Below are positions 24,841-48,689 of a stretch of 64,000 nucleotides of DNA, in pieces. Source of the DNA: Pempheris klunzingeri (taxonomy: Eukaryota > Chordata > Actinopteri > Acropomatiformes > Pempheridae); assembly GCF_042242105.1 (NCBI RefSeq), contig NC_092027.1, positions 10,823,721 through 10,887,720 of the forward strand. Direction: 5' to 3'. Made by a program: the position numbers and the translations under genes. Position 1 is the stretch's first letter; the number at the start of each line of letters is the position of its first letter. The notes below the pieces were generated by a model, which did no database searches, was not told where the DNA came from, and saw nothing but the letters and a program-made list of their open reading frames with translations.

Positions 24841-26178
24841 ATAACTCCGGGGAAAAGCGATCAAACTGATGATAAATATTTTTGATTAAGAATGTTGTTT
24901 ATCTGTTTTTGAAAATAAAAATTGACACTCACGTCAACTGCACGGCCACCAACTGCACGGCCACAACAATCATTTAACCCACATGTGGAGACAATTTCAC
25001 AATTTCACAAAGTTCACAATGTTTTGAATCTGATGAATCCATTTAGTTCAGTTTAGTTTAACGGCTTGAACCTGAATTCAAAAGTCTAACCAGCAACAGG
25101 AGTAGCAAATTAGCTATTAAAATATAAGATATAGCAAATTATAATTAATGTGCAGTCATGATATTAACATGTATGCCTAGATCAATAACAAAGATTTTCA
25201 ATCTATTTCAATCCATCCACAGTTAGAGTTAAATGTGATTGGACAAATTGTTCATATGAACACTACACGCAATGAATAAATTACAAAAATGTTTGTGAAA
25301 AGCTCCTTTTCTTGCATACTAACCAGTAAAATAAACCAATAAACATTTGAATGAGCCAATTTATTACATCATATAAATCTACTAAAAGTATAAACATGGA
25401 ATACAAAATGCTCATAGAAAATACATACAATAAGGGCCTTGAGAAACACTTTTATAAAACAATACTGTATAGAATATGAAACATATAAAAACAAAACTTA
25501 ATCAACACATCATGCACCAAAAACCAGATGAAAAGCCCATGTTTTTTTTTTTAGAAAATAGACAGCAAAAAAAATATATTGTTTAAAAAAGCGTCCATTG
25601 ATAATGATCACAAAGGAAGGTCAAAGGCATTAGAGCTCGGGGATTAATGGCTTGTGGTCAAAAATCACACATATAATAAGCATCTAAATCAGGAGAAAAA
25701 TGCAAAAACACACAATTCATCCAGCCTTATTCATGTAATCAATTCATTTAAGTACTTGTGGAGTTTTTCTTATTAATTACATTTCAGCAGTAAAACATAT
25801 CGTCCTGCACTCTGGAAGGACAGTATGTGTTTAAACCAGACTTGGTTTATGCTTTAAGGGACAATATGATCACTGATGATTTCAGAAAACAAATCTGCAG
25901 GTGAGATTCTGGACAATACAGAGATGAAAATGAAAATGTGAGATTAAGGTAGTTGGATTCAAGCTGCAGAATTGTGAGGTCAAAGTGTTCAAATATCTAC
26001 TGAAGAGAGATGCAGGGTCTTTGCCAAGAAGACGAAATCACTTAGAAACATTTTCTTACTTATGTTGCACAAATATTTTGCAAGCTGAGTACCAAACAAA
26101 CAATATAAAACGATTATAAATGTATAGCAAAGGTAGTAAACTTTGATAAATTCTTCATAATCTAATGTCATGTAACAC

Positions 26179-26704
26179 ATTTAAGGAATAGTTCGACATT
26201 TTGAGAAATAATTGGTGAAGAGTTGGATGAAAAGATTGATACCACACCACCATATCTGTACTGTGAATAGCAACAGGTTGGTTTGATTAGCCACATTATT
26301 TCTTGGTTCGCAGCTGTTGCCAGGCAACCAGCAGAAACTCCAGGAAGTTGCTGGTCCTGACCAAAAACAAATGAGGAAGGTCACTGTTTTTGCACTTTGG
26401 CACTGGTTGCACTTTATTGCATTATCGTATGTAATTTTTGTGGAATCTCAATGTACAGATTAAACAAATGAGATATAGCATGTTAAGTCGTGAGCTTTAG
26501 GAGAGCTGGAGGCAGATTTTATTACCTTTGGACAGAGCCAAGCTAGCTATTTCCTGTCTTTATGCTAAGCTAAACTAGCCAGCAGTCAGTACTGGCTGCA
26601 GCCTTATATTTAATCCACAAATGTGAGAGAGGCATCGATCTTAGAATTTAACTCTCTGCCAAAAGGTGAATAATTTCCCCTTAATGTTGAACTATTCCTT
26701 TAAG
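26179..26704. mobile_element. Foldback MITE, best-preserved copy D
   Basis: Left end TTTAAGGAATAGTTCGACAT and right end ATGTTGAACTATTCCTTTAA form terminal inverted repeats. The arms carry TGGACAGAGCCAAGCTAGCT with TTTATGCTAAGCTAAACTAG, and the centre has TTGCCAGGCAACCAGC. It is about 526 bases and noncoding. It may lie within the lix1l 3' UTR and, if so, would give that mRNA a long hairpin. Confidence 0.8.
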
Positions 26705-26929
26705 ATACTGTAACAGTAATATAGCATGTCATCTATAATTTTACATTTACATGAAATGACAAAAAATGTTGTAAAAGCAGAGTGGAATGTCCTTTAAAGA
26801 CCTCATTAAATGAAATTAAACTTGAGTTTTTGTCGAACTGTTGCTGGTTACCAGTTCCATAAAGGCACAATGATCCCAGCAATAAAATAACAAAGTTGGT
26901 TCTGGTTTTAATGACTCCATCTGTGTGTC

Positions 26930-27115
26930 TTTGTTTTCTATTTGCCGTCTCCTCAAACTTGGTCTAATCGGTTTCTGCTGTTGACAATCCAGCATTCAGC
27001 AGCGAGACGAGGCCTCCTGCTGATTAACTTGCATCGTTCGCTGCTAACACACGTCTCCCCAACCAGAGCCGCACATTATCAATTAAACTCTCAATTCCAT
27101 TTGATGGGGTCTTAA
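26930..27115. promoter_or_regulatory. Candidate conserved noncoding stretch downstream of lix1l
   Basis: Unlike the AT-rich surroundings, this patch has balanced composition and ordered words such as CAGCAGCGAGACGAGGCCTC and CACATTATCAATTAAACTCT. It has no open frame or repeat signature. Inference from texture only. Confidence 0.3.
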
Positions 27116-28519
27116 AAAGGCTACTCACTGAAATGCCTTCGTCCTTATGATGTATTCAATACATTTTAGATAGGTACAGAAAAATAAAGATATCACATTT
27201 ACAGTATAAACGAAATCAAGCCCTTCAACATATGAAATATTTGAAAGGTGATAAGTGAGTTACATACATTGAATTTAGCCCATGGACAAACACTAGCACT
27301 GCTAACAAACAAATTCTGCTTCCAGTATCAAAAACATAAACCACAAGTGCTGGTACTGTTTTGTGTTGACCGCGATGACTCACACATGATGAATCAGCTC
27401 ATTAAAACCCCCAAATTTCATTTTAACAAAAGAACTTGGTTTTTTGGCCTTCACATTTTACCTCCGATCACCACTGTGTGGTTGTTTCTTCTAGATGAAA
27501 CACAGGACGTGCACAATCTGTATCACAAGAGTAATTCATGTGTCTAAATGTTAAACAGCATCGCCTTGCAGATCCTTTAGTTGATAGCACACTGAGAATA
27601 TACATTCAGCTAGTGTCATGTTCACCAAGCATAGAATGATAACTAAAATAGTTGTCCAAAGCCTCCATTAGCCAAAAGAAAAAAGAAAACATAGCGATGG
27701 TTCACTATCTGATTTTTCAAAAAACCTGAGCTGCTGTCAGAGCCGTCAGTCACCTGCTGACATTTTTGCAAAGTACCCTCAAATTATTATATGAGCCAAT
27801 GAGTACATTTCAATGCTTAGTTGAAATCTGGTATCATTGGATGATGCGGTTTCCACATATTTAACATGGAAATATCATGGATATCATATGTGGGATCTTT
27901 TGTCCCTTTACTGTTTTTGCTATTTTTGTGGTGATATTTCAGAAATATTCTGATTATTAACAGTCACAGGGTACTTGCCATCAAGGTTTTAAGACCCATA
28001 CATTTTACTACCTTCACTTGCCCGAGTTAAAAACAATATATGCAAGTAAATACACCCAAAACATGAATGAAACAAACATCAAAATTATCCATACTGTGAT
28101 CAAATATGTTTGGTTTGATGGGTCATATTAATGTATGTCCCGTACATTCACTGATGAAAGGCAGCTTTTGTCTCTGGAGGTCTACTTTGAGTAAGTATAA
28201 TATGAAATAATATTAAAAAAAACATGTAAACCTCAGTCAGCTGCTATGCCAAGCACGTTTACAGGTGTAAAAAAAAAAAGCACTGTTATCCTGTAGTCAC
28301 TAGGCACAAAGAGGTAACGGCTATAGTGGCAAGTGTTTGTTTTCTGGACGAACGTGCATTCTGTAAGTCAAGGCCTGATTACCTGGTCCTCATAACAAAA
28401 ACACAACATACAAAACCTAAAAGTTCAGACGACATCACCTTTATATCTATGAAGTGATCAATACTGTTACCGGGAATCCTACAGAGCGTGAAGGCATGTT
28501 TCCACAATGGACGGCAGGT

Positions 28520-33782
<5,263 letters not shown>

Positions 33783-34358
33783 CTAAAGCGACCCACCGAT
33801 CCGGGTTCAGGCTCAGATATGGTCTCTGAGGGCTGCACGGACAAAGTGTTTACAGGCTTTTGTCAATCACAGACTGAAGAAGTACTCAGCCGATGTTCAT
33901 TAGACACAGTACGGCGCTGCTGTGCATCCTCCTCTCTGGATTAGGCTGCGGGACTGTCAGTCAACGGAGGCCTTCAGGGACCCCTCGGATTCTACTGCTC
34001 TGGAAATCACACCAGTGTTTTTGCATGTCTGGCCATAATAGATGTGGTATGGTTCTTATGTGAAGGGGTGTGAGTTTGTATGATAGCTTCTCATAATTTA
34101 TTGTGCTGTTTTTTTTGGGTTTGTTTTCAGCAACCGTATTTTTGTGAATGGTCTGCTCAGCTATAATGTTTGGTCTGTTCAAATATTCTAGTTATATTAT
34201 TTAGGCCAGTCCTCGCCCCAGAAAACTGACTGTGACTTTACTGTGTTTAAACCAGCTCTGATTTATCGTAATGTTACTGTGTTTCCTCCATATTGCAGTT
34301 TTATTCTTACGTCTGTCCGTGTTTATGCGTTATCATATCTGTTGCATGTCTGTCTTTC

Positions 34359-34361
<3 letters not shown>

Positions 34362-34398
<37 letters not shown>
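34362..34398. repeat. (GT)n microsatellite
   Basis: About 18 uninterrupted TG units. Confidence 0.95.
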
Positions 34399-34401
<3 letters not shown>

Positions 34402-35684
34402 GGTTTCCATTGGCCAAACTGAGTGTAAAAATATAGACTTTGTCATATGCTGCGAATACTGTGTACCCCTTTGAGGCACAGTAACCTTCACTATGACCTT
34501 GACACTGACTTTACTATTTTATTTAAGTGCACCTTTAGTGTCTAATACTTTCACAATGTTTTATTGATATTTGGTCAGAAAAATGAACTAAAATAATGAG
34601 GCTTTATGTTGTTGTGTTGGATTGAATTACATTACTTTAAAAGGCGTTTCTAATGTTTTGTGCAGGATGGAAGGATTTTAAAAAGTCGCCCAGGTACTGG
34701 TGGAAGATGTAGTGCCACTAAAAAAAATGATTAAACAAGCAAATTACATTACATAACAGAATAGTACAGCTTGTAGCTACTTGCAGATTTCTGATAGATG
34801 CTTGTTTGTGCTCCTGATATGTAAAAAACAGACTTAAAATATTTGCGTCAGCTACAAACAGAGTCAGATGCATTTCTCTTTTACTGCAGTCTATGTACTA
34901 CTAATAGAAATTGACAATTTGATTGTTCGTGCCCTTTAAAATCAGTCATAAAGGTGCTGCAGTTGTAACACTTCAATACAGTTACTCAAATGTCACATTT
35001 TGCTTACCGGGGCAACAGTTAATTACATTTTTTCTTCACAATGTGAGGTTTGTTTGAATATATGCATGCTGTTGTGATATTTCCGACATTATCTGTAGCA
35101 CCTGAAGGCAGCAGTGGAAAGTCAGTGAAATATCAGGACTGGAAATCTGAGCCTCCTCTGTTCTCCTCTGGCACCAACAGGGAACAACTACAGTGTGGGT
35201 TTCTTACAGGCTACTTACAGCTCTGCAGCCTGGAGCATGTGATTAAAACTTGGAAGCGGACAAACTCAGTTTAGTCCATAAGAGGGCGAAACAAAATGAT
35301 GATCCTTCTCTGAGAAAATTAAACAGACAGTGCAAGTTTGAAGTGAGTGGGTTTAACTTTGAGTCATTAGACCACCAACACTGTGCTGAACAAAGACCTG
35401 AAGAGGAAATGGGACCTCCTCTTGTGCTCCCAAAATGTTTTTTATGACTCTCTGGAACTTGTGTAATTTTTCATACTTTCTGTGGTCTGGTGTGAAGCCA
35501 GAGGAGTGTGGAGGGGGAACAAGGGAGCATTTGAATATGTCTTCTTTTCAAGCTGAGTTTGCAAAAAAGCTATTTTTTTTTTGTAGCAAATTCAAGTAGA
35601 ATGAGGGAAGCCAAAAACAAAAAGTCTAAATCATCTATTTGAGATGTCGCCTGTTAACACTGTTTACTTCAGAATACTCAAACA

Positions 35685-35995
35685 CACCCACACACTATGC
35701 TTCGCTATCTTTGTGGGGAATTCCCATATACTGTAACTAAAAAAACGAACCTATCCCTAACCAAGACCTTCACCCTAACCATAACCATCACCAAAGAAAT
35801 ATTTTGACACTTTTAGTTTTGTCAATAACAACAACATAGTTCAGGAAAACGTTGCTCTCCCAGTGGAGTCCATCCAAATGGCCCCACAAAACACTGTGGG
35901 CCCCAAACTGTGGGTGTTCTCCCAGTTTACTGACCCCATTAAGTCCGTAATACAAGGACACGAACAAACACACCCACACACACACACACACACAT
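35685..35995. repeat. Dispersed fish repeat with CCCTAACC motifs and CA tail
   Basis: It starts ACACACTATGCTTCGCTATC TTTGTGGGGA, continues through CCTATCCCTAACC and CACCCTAACCATAACC, then GGCCCCACAAAACACTGTGG, and ends in ACAAACACACCCACAC. This order (CACA, CTTTGTGGGGA, TAACC tracts, CCCCACAAA, ACAAGGACACG, CACA) is that of a very common teleost repeat. It is noncoding. Confidence 0.6.
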
Positions 35996-36261
35996 CAGAA
36001 AGGAAAATCAACAGTCATATATCTAAATTGTAATGAGTGTTTGGCTCACTGGAGGGCGTGCTCTCATTTCATTACATCAGTTAATAGCCTCAGCTATGCA
36101 GCTCAGTGGCATTTGGACGTTGATGTTCTCCAGTCGTTTTTCCAAAGCTCAGTTTGTATAAGCAGCAGCGTGTTTGCTGCCCAGCAGGGTTTTAGCAACG
36201 CCAAGTTCCATGATGGGTACGGCTTCAATGTACGAGGCTTCAAAGCAAGTTAAAGTTTATT

Positions 36262-37015
36262 AGAAGGGATCCTCTGACCCAAATACTGAATGTACTTATT
36301 TTTTTCCATTTTAAACTACTTTATACTTTTACTCAATTACATTTCAGAGTTGACTATAGTGTTTTTTTACTCCACTACATTTACCTGGCAGCTACAGGTT
36401 ACTTTTCAGAATGAGATTTTACATAGAAACACATTATGATAATCTTATGACATACGATGTATTTTTGAGGCCCGTTGTCATGTTTCGGATGTCTGAGGTG
36501 TTGGTAGTTCCACCAAAAATACATTTCTCCTCTAAACCTCTCAGGTGGTTTCAGTTAAATCACTGTGTGAAGCCAAAAAGAAGCAAAATGATCCAATATT
36601 TCACAGAAAAAAATGCAAAGATTAGAGAAAAGTCCAGAAAGTGAATGCAAATTTGCGCAGCAGAACCTTGTTTGTTCACCTCCCCTGTCCCGTTGATCGT
36701 CTCATGACTGCTCGGATTTATCTTGTGACCCATTAAAGGAAGCCCAACTCCGCAACTCTGGACTAAACCACCTACTTTAACAGTACATACAAAGAAGTCA
36801 AACCGGCTCCACCTCCACCAGCTACAACAGCAAAATACTGATCCAATAATGTCATGTAGACTAACATTTCAGTCACAGGGGCCATTTTTCTTATTTCTTC
36901 TCACTTCTTTTTATTCTTACTTTTGTCACTTTAAGCTCATTTTACTGATATTACTTCTCTACCTTTACTTAGAGTTTGATTAAATGACTTTTTCTTACAC
37001 CAACTAGCCAAAACA
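36262..37015. repeat. Dispersed 'TACTTTTACTC' fish repeat, eroded copy
   Basis: The left part has TACTTTTACTCAATTACATT, TTTTTACTCCACTACATTTA and CCTGGCAGCTACAGGTTACT. The right part has TTTACTGATATTACTTCTCT and CCTTTACTTAGAGTTTG. The middle is diverged. It belongs to the same family as 38130-38640. Confidence 0.5.
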
Positions 37016-38129
37016 TGAAAATACTGCTTACATGTTACTGCAACAATAGAAACTAACCCAATAATGTGATTTAGCAGTTACAGCGTATGTATTTCAATAT
37101 AATAAAATCAAAACACTCTGAAATGCAGAAGTCTGTATGATGAGCACTATTTCCTGCTCGTTTTTCTCCACCAAACTGTCTCACCACTTCTCCCTGCTGC
37201 AGCGTTTTCATATAATATCCAGGTCTGCGACAGCCTCGCATGCCTTGCATACCGCAGCAAAGATGGTTCTACGTCTGGAGCTCTTTTTTTGTTTTAAGAG
37301 GATGGCTTTGAGAGACATAAACAACCTAAGCTGTTTCCACCAGGGGAGTCCAGGCCGGTGATGAGCAGACTGTGGACAGCGAGAATAATCTCTGTTTGAA
37401 AACACTCCCACATCTGGATTTGATCTTTGCTTTATAGTTAAAATCTGAGTGTTAAAAGTCCCGTGCCGGGCTTTCCCGTCAGATGAACTTAGACTCACAG
37501 GACTGTCGTTCAAGTTTTATTATACAGCTCGTGTTGTTTATGTCCGCTGCTCAGGTATTTTCTCTGCATTCCCATGTCTTGATTAGTCTATTACTGACTG
37601 GGGTGGAGTGAAGTTGAGAATTAATTACTTTACAACAACCATAAAAACAGATTTGTAGCAATAACAAACCAAAGGTAGAAGGTTTACATCCACATGAATG
37701 AGTGTTGAAGGTTTCTCCCCTAAGGACAGCTAAATGAGCCGCATTGTTACTAAAAGTCTTGGTTTCTCTGTAGGAAATAGCTTTCAATCGTGTGATTTCT
37801 ACATCTGTTCATTGAATTAAGACCAATAAATATGAAAAGTCAAAAGAAAACAGGAGGCATAACCACGTAGATGTTTAGGTGGACATTCACCTTAAACCAA
37901 TTAAAGTTCAAGACATAAATAGCAAGTAAGCAGAAATCAGTACTTAGACATGAATGAGCCGTGAATATCTGTGCTAATGTTTGTGGTAATCCAATCAGCA
38001 GCTTCAGATACCTCATGGTGATCCCAGAGGAGTGATCTTGGATTCCAGTGACATAAAACTTAAATTTGATTGCCACTCATTTCTTTTATTTAGTGTTTAT
38101 TTTCTTTGGAACAGGCACATGGACCACTG

Positions 38130-38640
38130 CCACGCAGCAGCAGTACATTTACTCAAGTACTGTAACTTTAGTACAACTTTGAGAGACTCATGTTTTTCTT
38201 GAATATTTCCATTTATGTCACTTAATACTTTTACTGCATTTCATTTTCAGGCGTTAAAGACAATAAATACATATTACACTTAAAAAAAAAAAAAAAAAAC
38301 ATTTATTTGACAGCTGTACTGTTACTGGTTACTTTGCAGATTTAGATTATCAATAAGAATCATAAATAGACAAATAAATTATGATATATTTTATGGGTTA
38401 AGATACAGTATATGAAATAAATAAAAGAAGCTCCATCGTTACCAGCTGCCACATTAAAGTGATGAACACATGAATGCATCAATAACTATAGTTCAATAAC
38501 AGGATACAGGCCCACTATGACTCTGGAGTGGGATGATGACTGCTTTTACTTTTGCTACTGTAAGTATATATCAATGCTAATGTATTTTCATACTTTTACT
38601 ATTGTATTTTTATGTAAGTAAAATACCTGAATACGTCTCT
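38130..38640. repeat. Dispersed 'TACTTTTACTC' fish repeat, fuller copy
   Basis: The left end is GTACATTTACTCAAGTACTG, the middle TTTATTTGACAGCTGTACTG, and the right end TTTTTATGTAAGTAAAATAC. The interior holds a 17-18 base A run at 38283-38300. It ends about 340 bases upstream of the afp4 TATA box, so it could have brought regulatory sequence to that gene. Confidence 0.55.
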
Positions 38641-38935
38641 CACCCCCGCGTACCGCAGCATGTGCAGTTATCTTGTCTGTTATCTGCTGAAGCTGATGTG
38701 GCATTATCAGAAGGTCGCCCAAACGTGACCTCACTGTCATCACGGTGATGCTGTTACCGGTGATTAAGTGGTTCATTTAATCAATACGATAAGACTCACA
38801 GTCATGTTGGACAGTCAGCAGAGGGGCTGGTGGACTTTGGTTTAGTTTGCCCAGGTGGCACAATGAGCAGCAAGGGTCAGCACCGTCAGTCCCTCGCCGG
38901 AACAAACATCCAATAACGTTTTGTTTCTTTATCTT

Positions 38936-39044
38936 GTCCAATCAGGTTCACGCCACCGCAGGACTGCATCACCGTGCTGGACTATAAGAGACGTGAGAGT
39001 CCTGCAGGAAAGCACCATCCGGTCCAACTCCTCCTGCGGTACAG
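38936..39044 (+). promoter_or_regulatory. afp4: afp4 core promoter and noncoding first exon
   Basis: A CCAAT box (TGTCCAATCAGG, about 38936) and a TATA-type element TATAAG (38983-38988) precede a predicted start near 39012. A short leader exon ends at 39044 with donor ACAG|GTCAGT. The second exon begins at 40511, twenty bases before the start codon, after TTTTTGAAG. This is a focused, tissue-specific type of promoter, as expected for a liver apolipoprotein gene. Confidence 0.65.
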
Positions 39045-40530
39045 GTCAGTCCACCTCTGTTCATCTCATTCTCTAATGGGCTTTTGATACACTAAGACTA
39101 TTCCACAAGTTCTTTTCAAACATGAAACTACTAATTGTGACTAAAGTGCAAAATGTAACTATATATTTATATTATATGTATATGTGTATAACTTAATAAC
39201 CAGCTACTTGTAGGATTTGCTGCTGAAAGTTTTGATCTTTTAGTTTTCAGTGTCGCACTTTCATGTAAAGTTTTGTCACAATCCCTACTAACATTCAATG
39301 TCCCTATTGAAAAGTTTGTGAACAATATTTCCATTTACTTAGTTTCGTTTCATCATTTGCCAAAGAGTTTCTTAAGGGACAACACACACAGCTCAGAAGG
39401 ACAAATGTAGAAAGCTTGAGAGGAAAAAAAAGCCACCCTGGTATATTTGTATGCACTTAGACGTATAATTACAGGCCTAAAAATGATATAAAATCAGGTT
39501 TAACTACACAACACTTGTTTTGTTCATCTGCAGCATTGGTAGTTTTATCTATTTTCTTTACTTTTCACATTACTGCAAACCATTCTGGGGCATGTTGAAG
39601 GCTTTTCACATTTTCAGCATGTCGTGGAAAAGCAGTGGTACAGGCTTCTTCGATCTGAATTCACACCTGCTGTGTGAATTTAACTGTGACACTAATGTGG
39701 ATTACATGTGACCTCTGACAATACCTCTGGTTTTTAACTTTATACTAATATCCTGCACAGTCTGAATTAACACTAAACCAATGTACAAAATATATTTATG
39801 ATTTTAAATTTAATTTTAAAAATCAAATACCAGACACTTGTGTGGATGGGTAGAAATAAAAAGCCTTTAATAAAAACCAACAATGTTTATTGGCACAGTT
39901 GCTTTACTTAAAGTGTCAAAAACATTATAAAGTATGTATTCATAGTAAAAACAAAATCTTTGGGTGTAGCTGCTGGAAAATTATGTAATGTTAATATATA
40001 TTTATTTATGTTAATATAGAAAAAAAAAAAGATATTTGAGCATAAAGGCTCCCACCTGACCTCAGGACACATATCACACATCTCAAGGTTCACTTCTTGG
40101 TGTTTTACTGGAGGTGTTGCCAGGACGCCCCTGATAAGCCAGATACCGTTTACAATGTAACGCGTGGGGTTTGGACAAACAAGCAGTGACTAAAAAATAT
40201 TTATTTTATTACCTCAGGTTTGGGTTTTCCTGGAGCAGCTTTTATCAGTGAGTCACCTGATTGGGCAACAGGAGGTCTTCCTGCTCTCAACATCTGAAAA
40301 ATAACATCATGAAACAGCTTCACAGCTGCTTTGTCATCTCTGTCATTTTGGTTTTAGACATTTCAAAGTTTAAATGAACTGCTCTGCTGCCCCAAACAAT
40401 TGAAGATGAACTCAAGCAAAATTGCAGAGCAGGATGCAGTGGTTACACTGAGCAAAACTGAAGAGAGCAACATGTTGGCACACATAATTAAACAATCTTT
40501 GTTTTTGAAGGTCTCCGACACTCAGCAGCC

Positions 40531-41254
40531 ATGAAATTCTCTCTCATCGCCGCCGTCGTCGTGCTCGCTCTGGCACAAGGTATGACCTTCACACAATTAC
40601 TAGCAAACTTGTTTATTGCATTGTTTTTAAAAAAATATTGACTTCATTTTCTTTTTCTTTTTTTTTTTACTTTGGAAACCCTCAGGAAGCTTTGCACAAG
40701 ATGTGACTGATCTTGAAAAGCTTGGCAAGTACTTTGAGGACATGAAGACCAAAATCGCCCAGGACCTGACTGAGATTATCCGTACCCAGGACCTGGCAAC
40801 CCAGGCTCAGTGAGTACAGCGAGACTCCACACTGTGACCTCCTCATGCAGGGTTTAGTGGTGACTCGTGTTCAGGATGATTACAGACTACTTGCTGCTGA
40901 CCATGTTAAAATTTAAATTAGATTTCATTCTTTTTAAGTGAAGTAAATGCAAGCAAACACAGTGGTGGGATGTAACTATTTACTCGAGCAGTGCGCTCCA
41001 GATTTCTCCATGTGGTGGTTCATCATGTTGTTCCTCACAGGACCTTCATCGAGGACAGGAAAACCCAGATTGAGCCCCTGGCCGCTCAGTTCCAGGAGCA
41101 GCTGAGGACCGTCGCCTCCAGCGTCGAGCAGCAGATCAAGCCCCTGACCGCCGACGTGCAGGCTCAGATCCAGCCCATGGTCCAGCAGTTCCAGAAGCAG
41201 GTGGAGGACCTCTTCCAGAGGGTGATGGGGCAGGCCAGAGCTATTGGCCAGTAA
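40531..41254 (+). CDS. afp4: Type-4 ice-structuring protein-like apolipoprotein (AFP4)
   Basis: A small secreted amphipathic-helix protein of the exchangeable-apolipoprotein kind, related to type IV antifreeze protein LS-12 of sculpin; in most fish the role is thought to be lipid binding. Coding exons: 40531-40579, 40686-40809, 41041-41254, giving 387 bases and 128 codons, the family's usual length. The signal peptide is residues 1-20 (MKFSLIAAVVVLALAQGSFA), with QDVTDLEKL as the likely mature start. The rest is heptad/11-mer helical repeats rich in Gln, Glu and Lys (QTFIEDRKTQIEPLAAQFQE, QQIKPLTADVQAQIQPMVQQ) and no Cys. It ends ARAIGQ. The poly(A) signal ATTAAA is at 41386-41391. The gene converges on pabpc1, whose own signal is about 190 bases away. 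There is no evidence from sequence alone that it binds ice. Confidence 0.93.
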
Positions 41255-41385
41255 ACTGTCCTTCCAAAACGATGCAAATGTGCCACCGCACCACCATCTT
41301 GCATGCGATGGCAGGCCTGTACAACAGCCTGAGATGTGTTTAAGTGCCCCAACATTGATATTTATTATCTCTGACCCAAAGCACA

Positions 41386-41391
41386 ATTAAA
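41386..41391 (+). terminator. afp4: afp4 polyadenylation signal ATTAAA
   Basis: ATTAAA lies 132 bases after the stop, followed by a GTGTCATG and T/GT-rich downstream element (TTTTTTTTGTGTGTG). Confidence 0.7.
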
Positions 41392-41578
41392 ACTTGAAAC
41401 ACAACCTCAGTGTCATGTTTTTTTTGTGTGTGTTTTTGACCATTTTACCAGTGGAGTTCTGAATTACTTTGCTTTGGCCAACAGAACCCACCACATTTGG
41501 GAACTCCTACCATGAACAGGCTTATTCTTCACTAACTTCACTAACAGCCAACAACAGACAGAAGGATTATTTTATGTG

Positions 41579-41584
41579 TTTTAT
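41579..41584 (-). terminator. pabpc1: pabpc1 polyadenylation signal AATAAA
   Basis: TTTATT on the plus strand lies about 640 bases after the pabpc1 stop and is the most distal minus AATAAA before afp4. Other upstream signals could also be used. Confidence 0.5.
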
Positions 41585-42226
41585 TCAAGCAAGCAAAGGT
41601 CCAGGGAAATTTCACAAGAACGGGCCTCTCCAGCCCAGACATTCAAACATTTAAAAGGGATAAAATGGCAGAAAGGAATGCTTCAAATCTTATTTTGCAC
41701 AGATTTCTCCTCTAAAACCCCTCATAAATTGATCATTTTCTATTTTAACTTTTTCTCTTTTTTTGGTGCATTTTTTCTTTTTAACTCTGCAAACCAGGCC
41801 TGGTGTTTCTGTTCATTTCAGGCCTGACTGCAGACTTGTTTCCATTGGTTTTTTTAATATATTATTTGACTTCTTTTTACTTTGTTTTATGTATTTTTAA
41901 CTTTTTCCACTATTAAATTCTTTTCTTCATCGGTGAAGCTGGTCTCGCAAGGTTCCCCACTCCTGTGAACAGAAAACAAAAACACCATGACATCAACAAC
42001 TACAAGCACATCTGCTTCAGAGGGAGAAAAAAAGAAAAAACAAAACACCAGGCTTATGTCAAACCTGTGATTATAACTGTGGATATAACGCTACAGTTGG
42101 AGTAACAAGGCTTGTAAATGTACAATTAATTAATGTACAAGTAGAGGGATCATCATGAGGAGCAATAATCTCCCAACAACATCTCCTTGTTAAAAGCAGC
42201 TCTGGAAAACTAGCGGTACCTTGGAT

Positions 42227-48374
<6,148 letters not shown>

Positions 48375-48689
48375 CTAACGGTCACTAACGTCACGTCAGT
48401 TCGGGGCAGAATTCTGATGGAGGACGTTAGCAACCGCTGGCTTGTCAGTTGAAGTGGTTTTGAGTAAAAATTATAAGATGAATTTATTAAAACGACACAG
48501 CGTCGACTTCTAATGGGGTTAAAAGTGTTATTCGGATTTGACACAGCAATAGTAAAAGCAAATCTAATGTTACTTTGGCCTCGCTTCTGAACCAGTAACA
48601 CGTCGACTGACAAATTCGAATTATCGTTAGGCAGCCCCTTCTTATACGTTACCGTCCAGTCCTCGAATGTCTACTCCAGCTTCACCGAC

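Larger units (their letters stand above)
24841..28519 (-). other. lix1l 3' UTR and spacer to sf3b4
   Basis: No exon was seen. The lix1l 3' UTR begins at 28519. Minus AATAAA candidates are at 26518, 26408 (both inside a MITE) and 25359-25364. If the last is used, the 3' UTR would be over 3 kb, but no choice can be made by eye. The stretch is AT-rich with few repeats apart from the MITE at 26179-26704. Confidence 0.5.
33841..38900. other. Repeat-rich intergenic spacer between lix1l and afp4
   Basis: No exon was supported. It lies between the divergent 5' ends of lix1l (minus) and afp4 (plus), so both promoters are at its edges. It contains a GT microsatellite, a dispersed repeat with CCTAACC tracts, two copies of another dispersed family and AT-rich unique DNA. 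Confidence 0.6.

Noticed and set aside
24841-28519. mtmr11 or otud7b exons expected near sf3b4 from human order
   Set aside because: No myotubularin or OTU-domain coding pieces were recognised; the neighbour here is lix1l.
35755-35790. CCCTAACC units that look telomere-like
   Set aside because: Only a few irregular units inside a known style of dispersed fish repeat; not an interstitial telomere.
40976-41386. Minus-strand frame of 136 codons
   Set aside because: Antisense to the last afp4 exon; no family resemblance.
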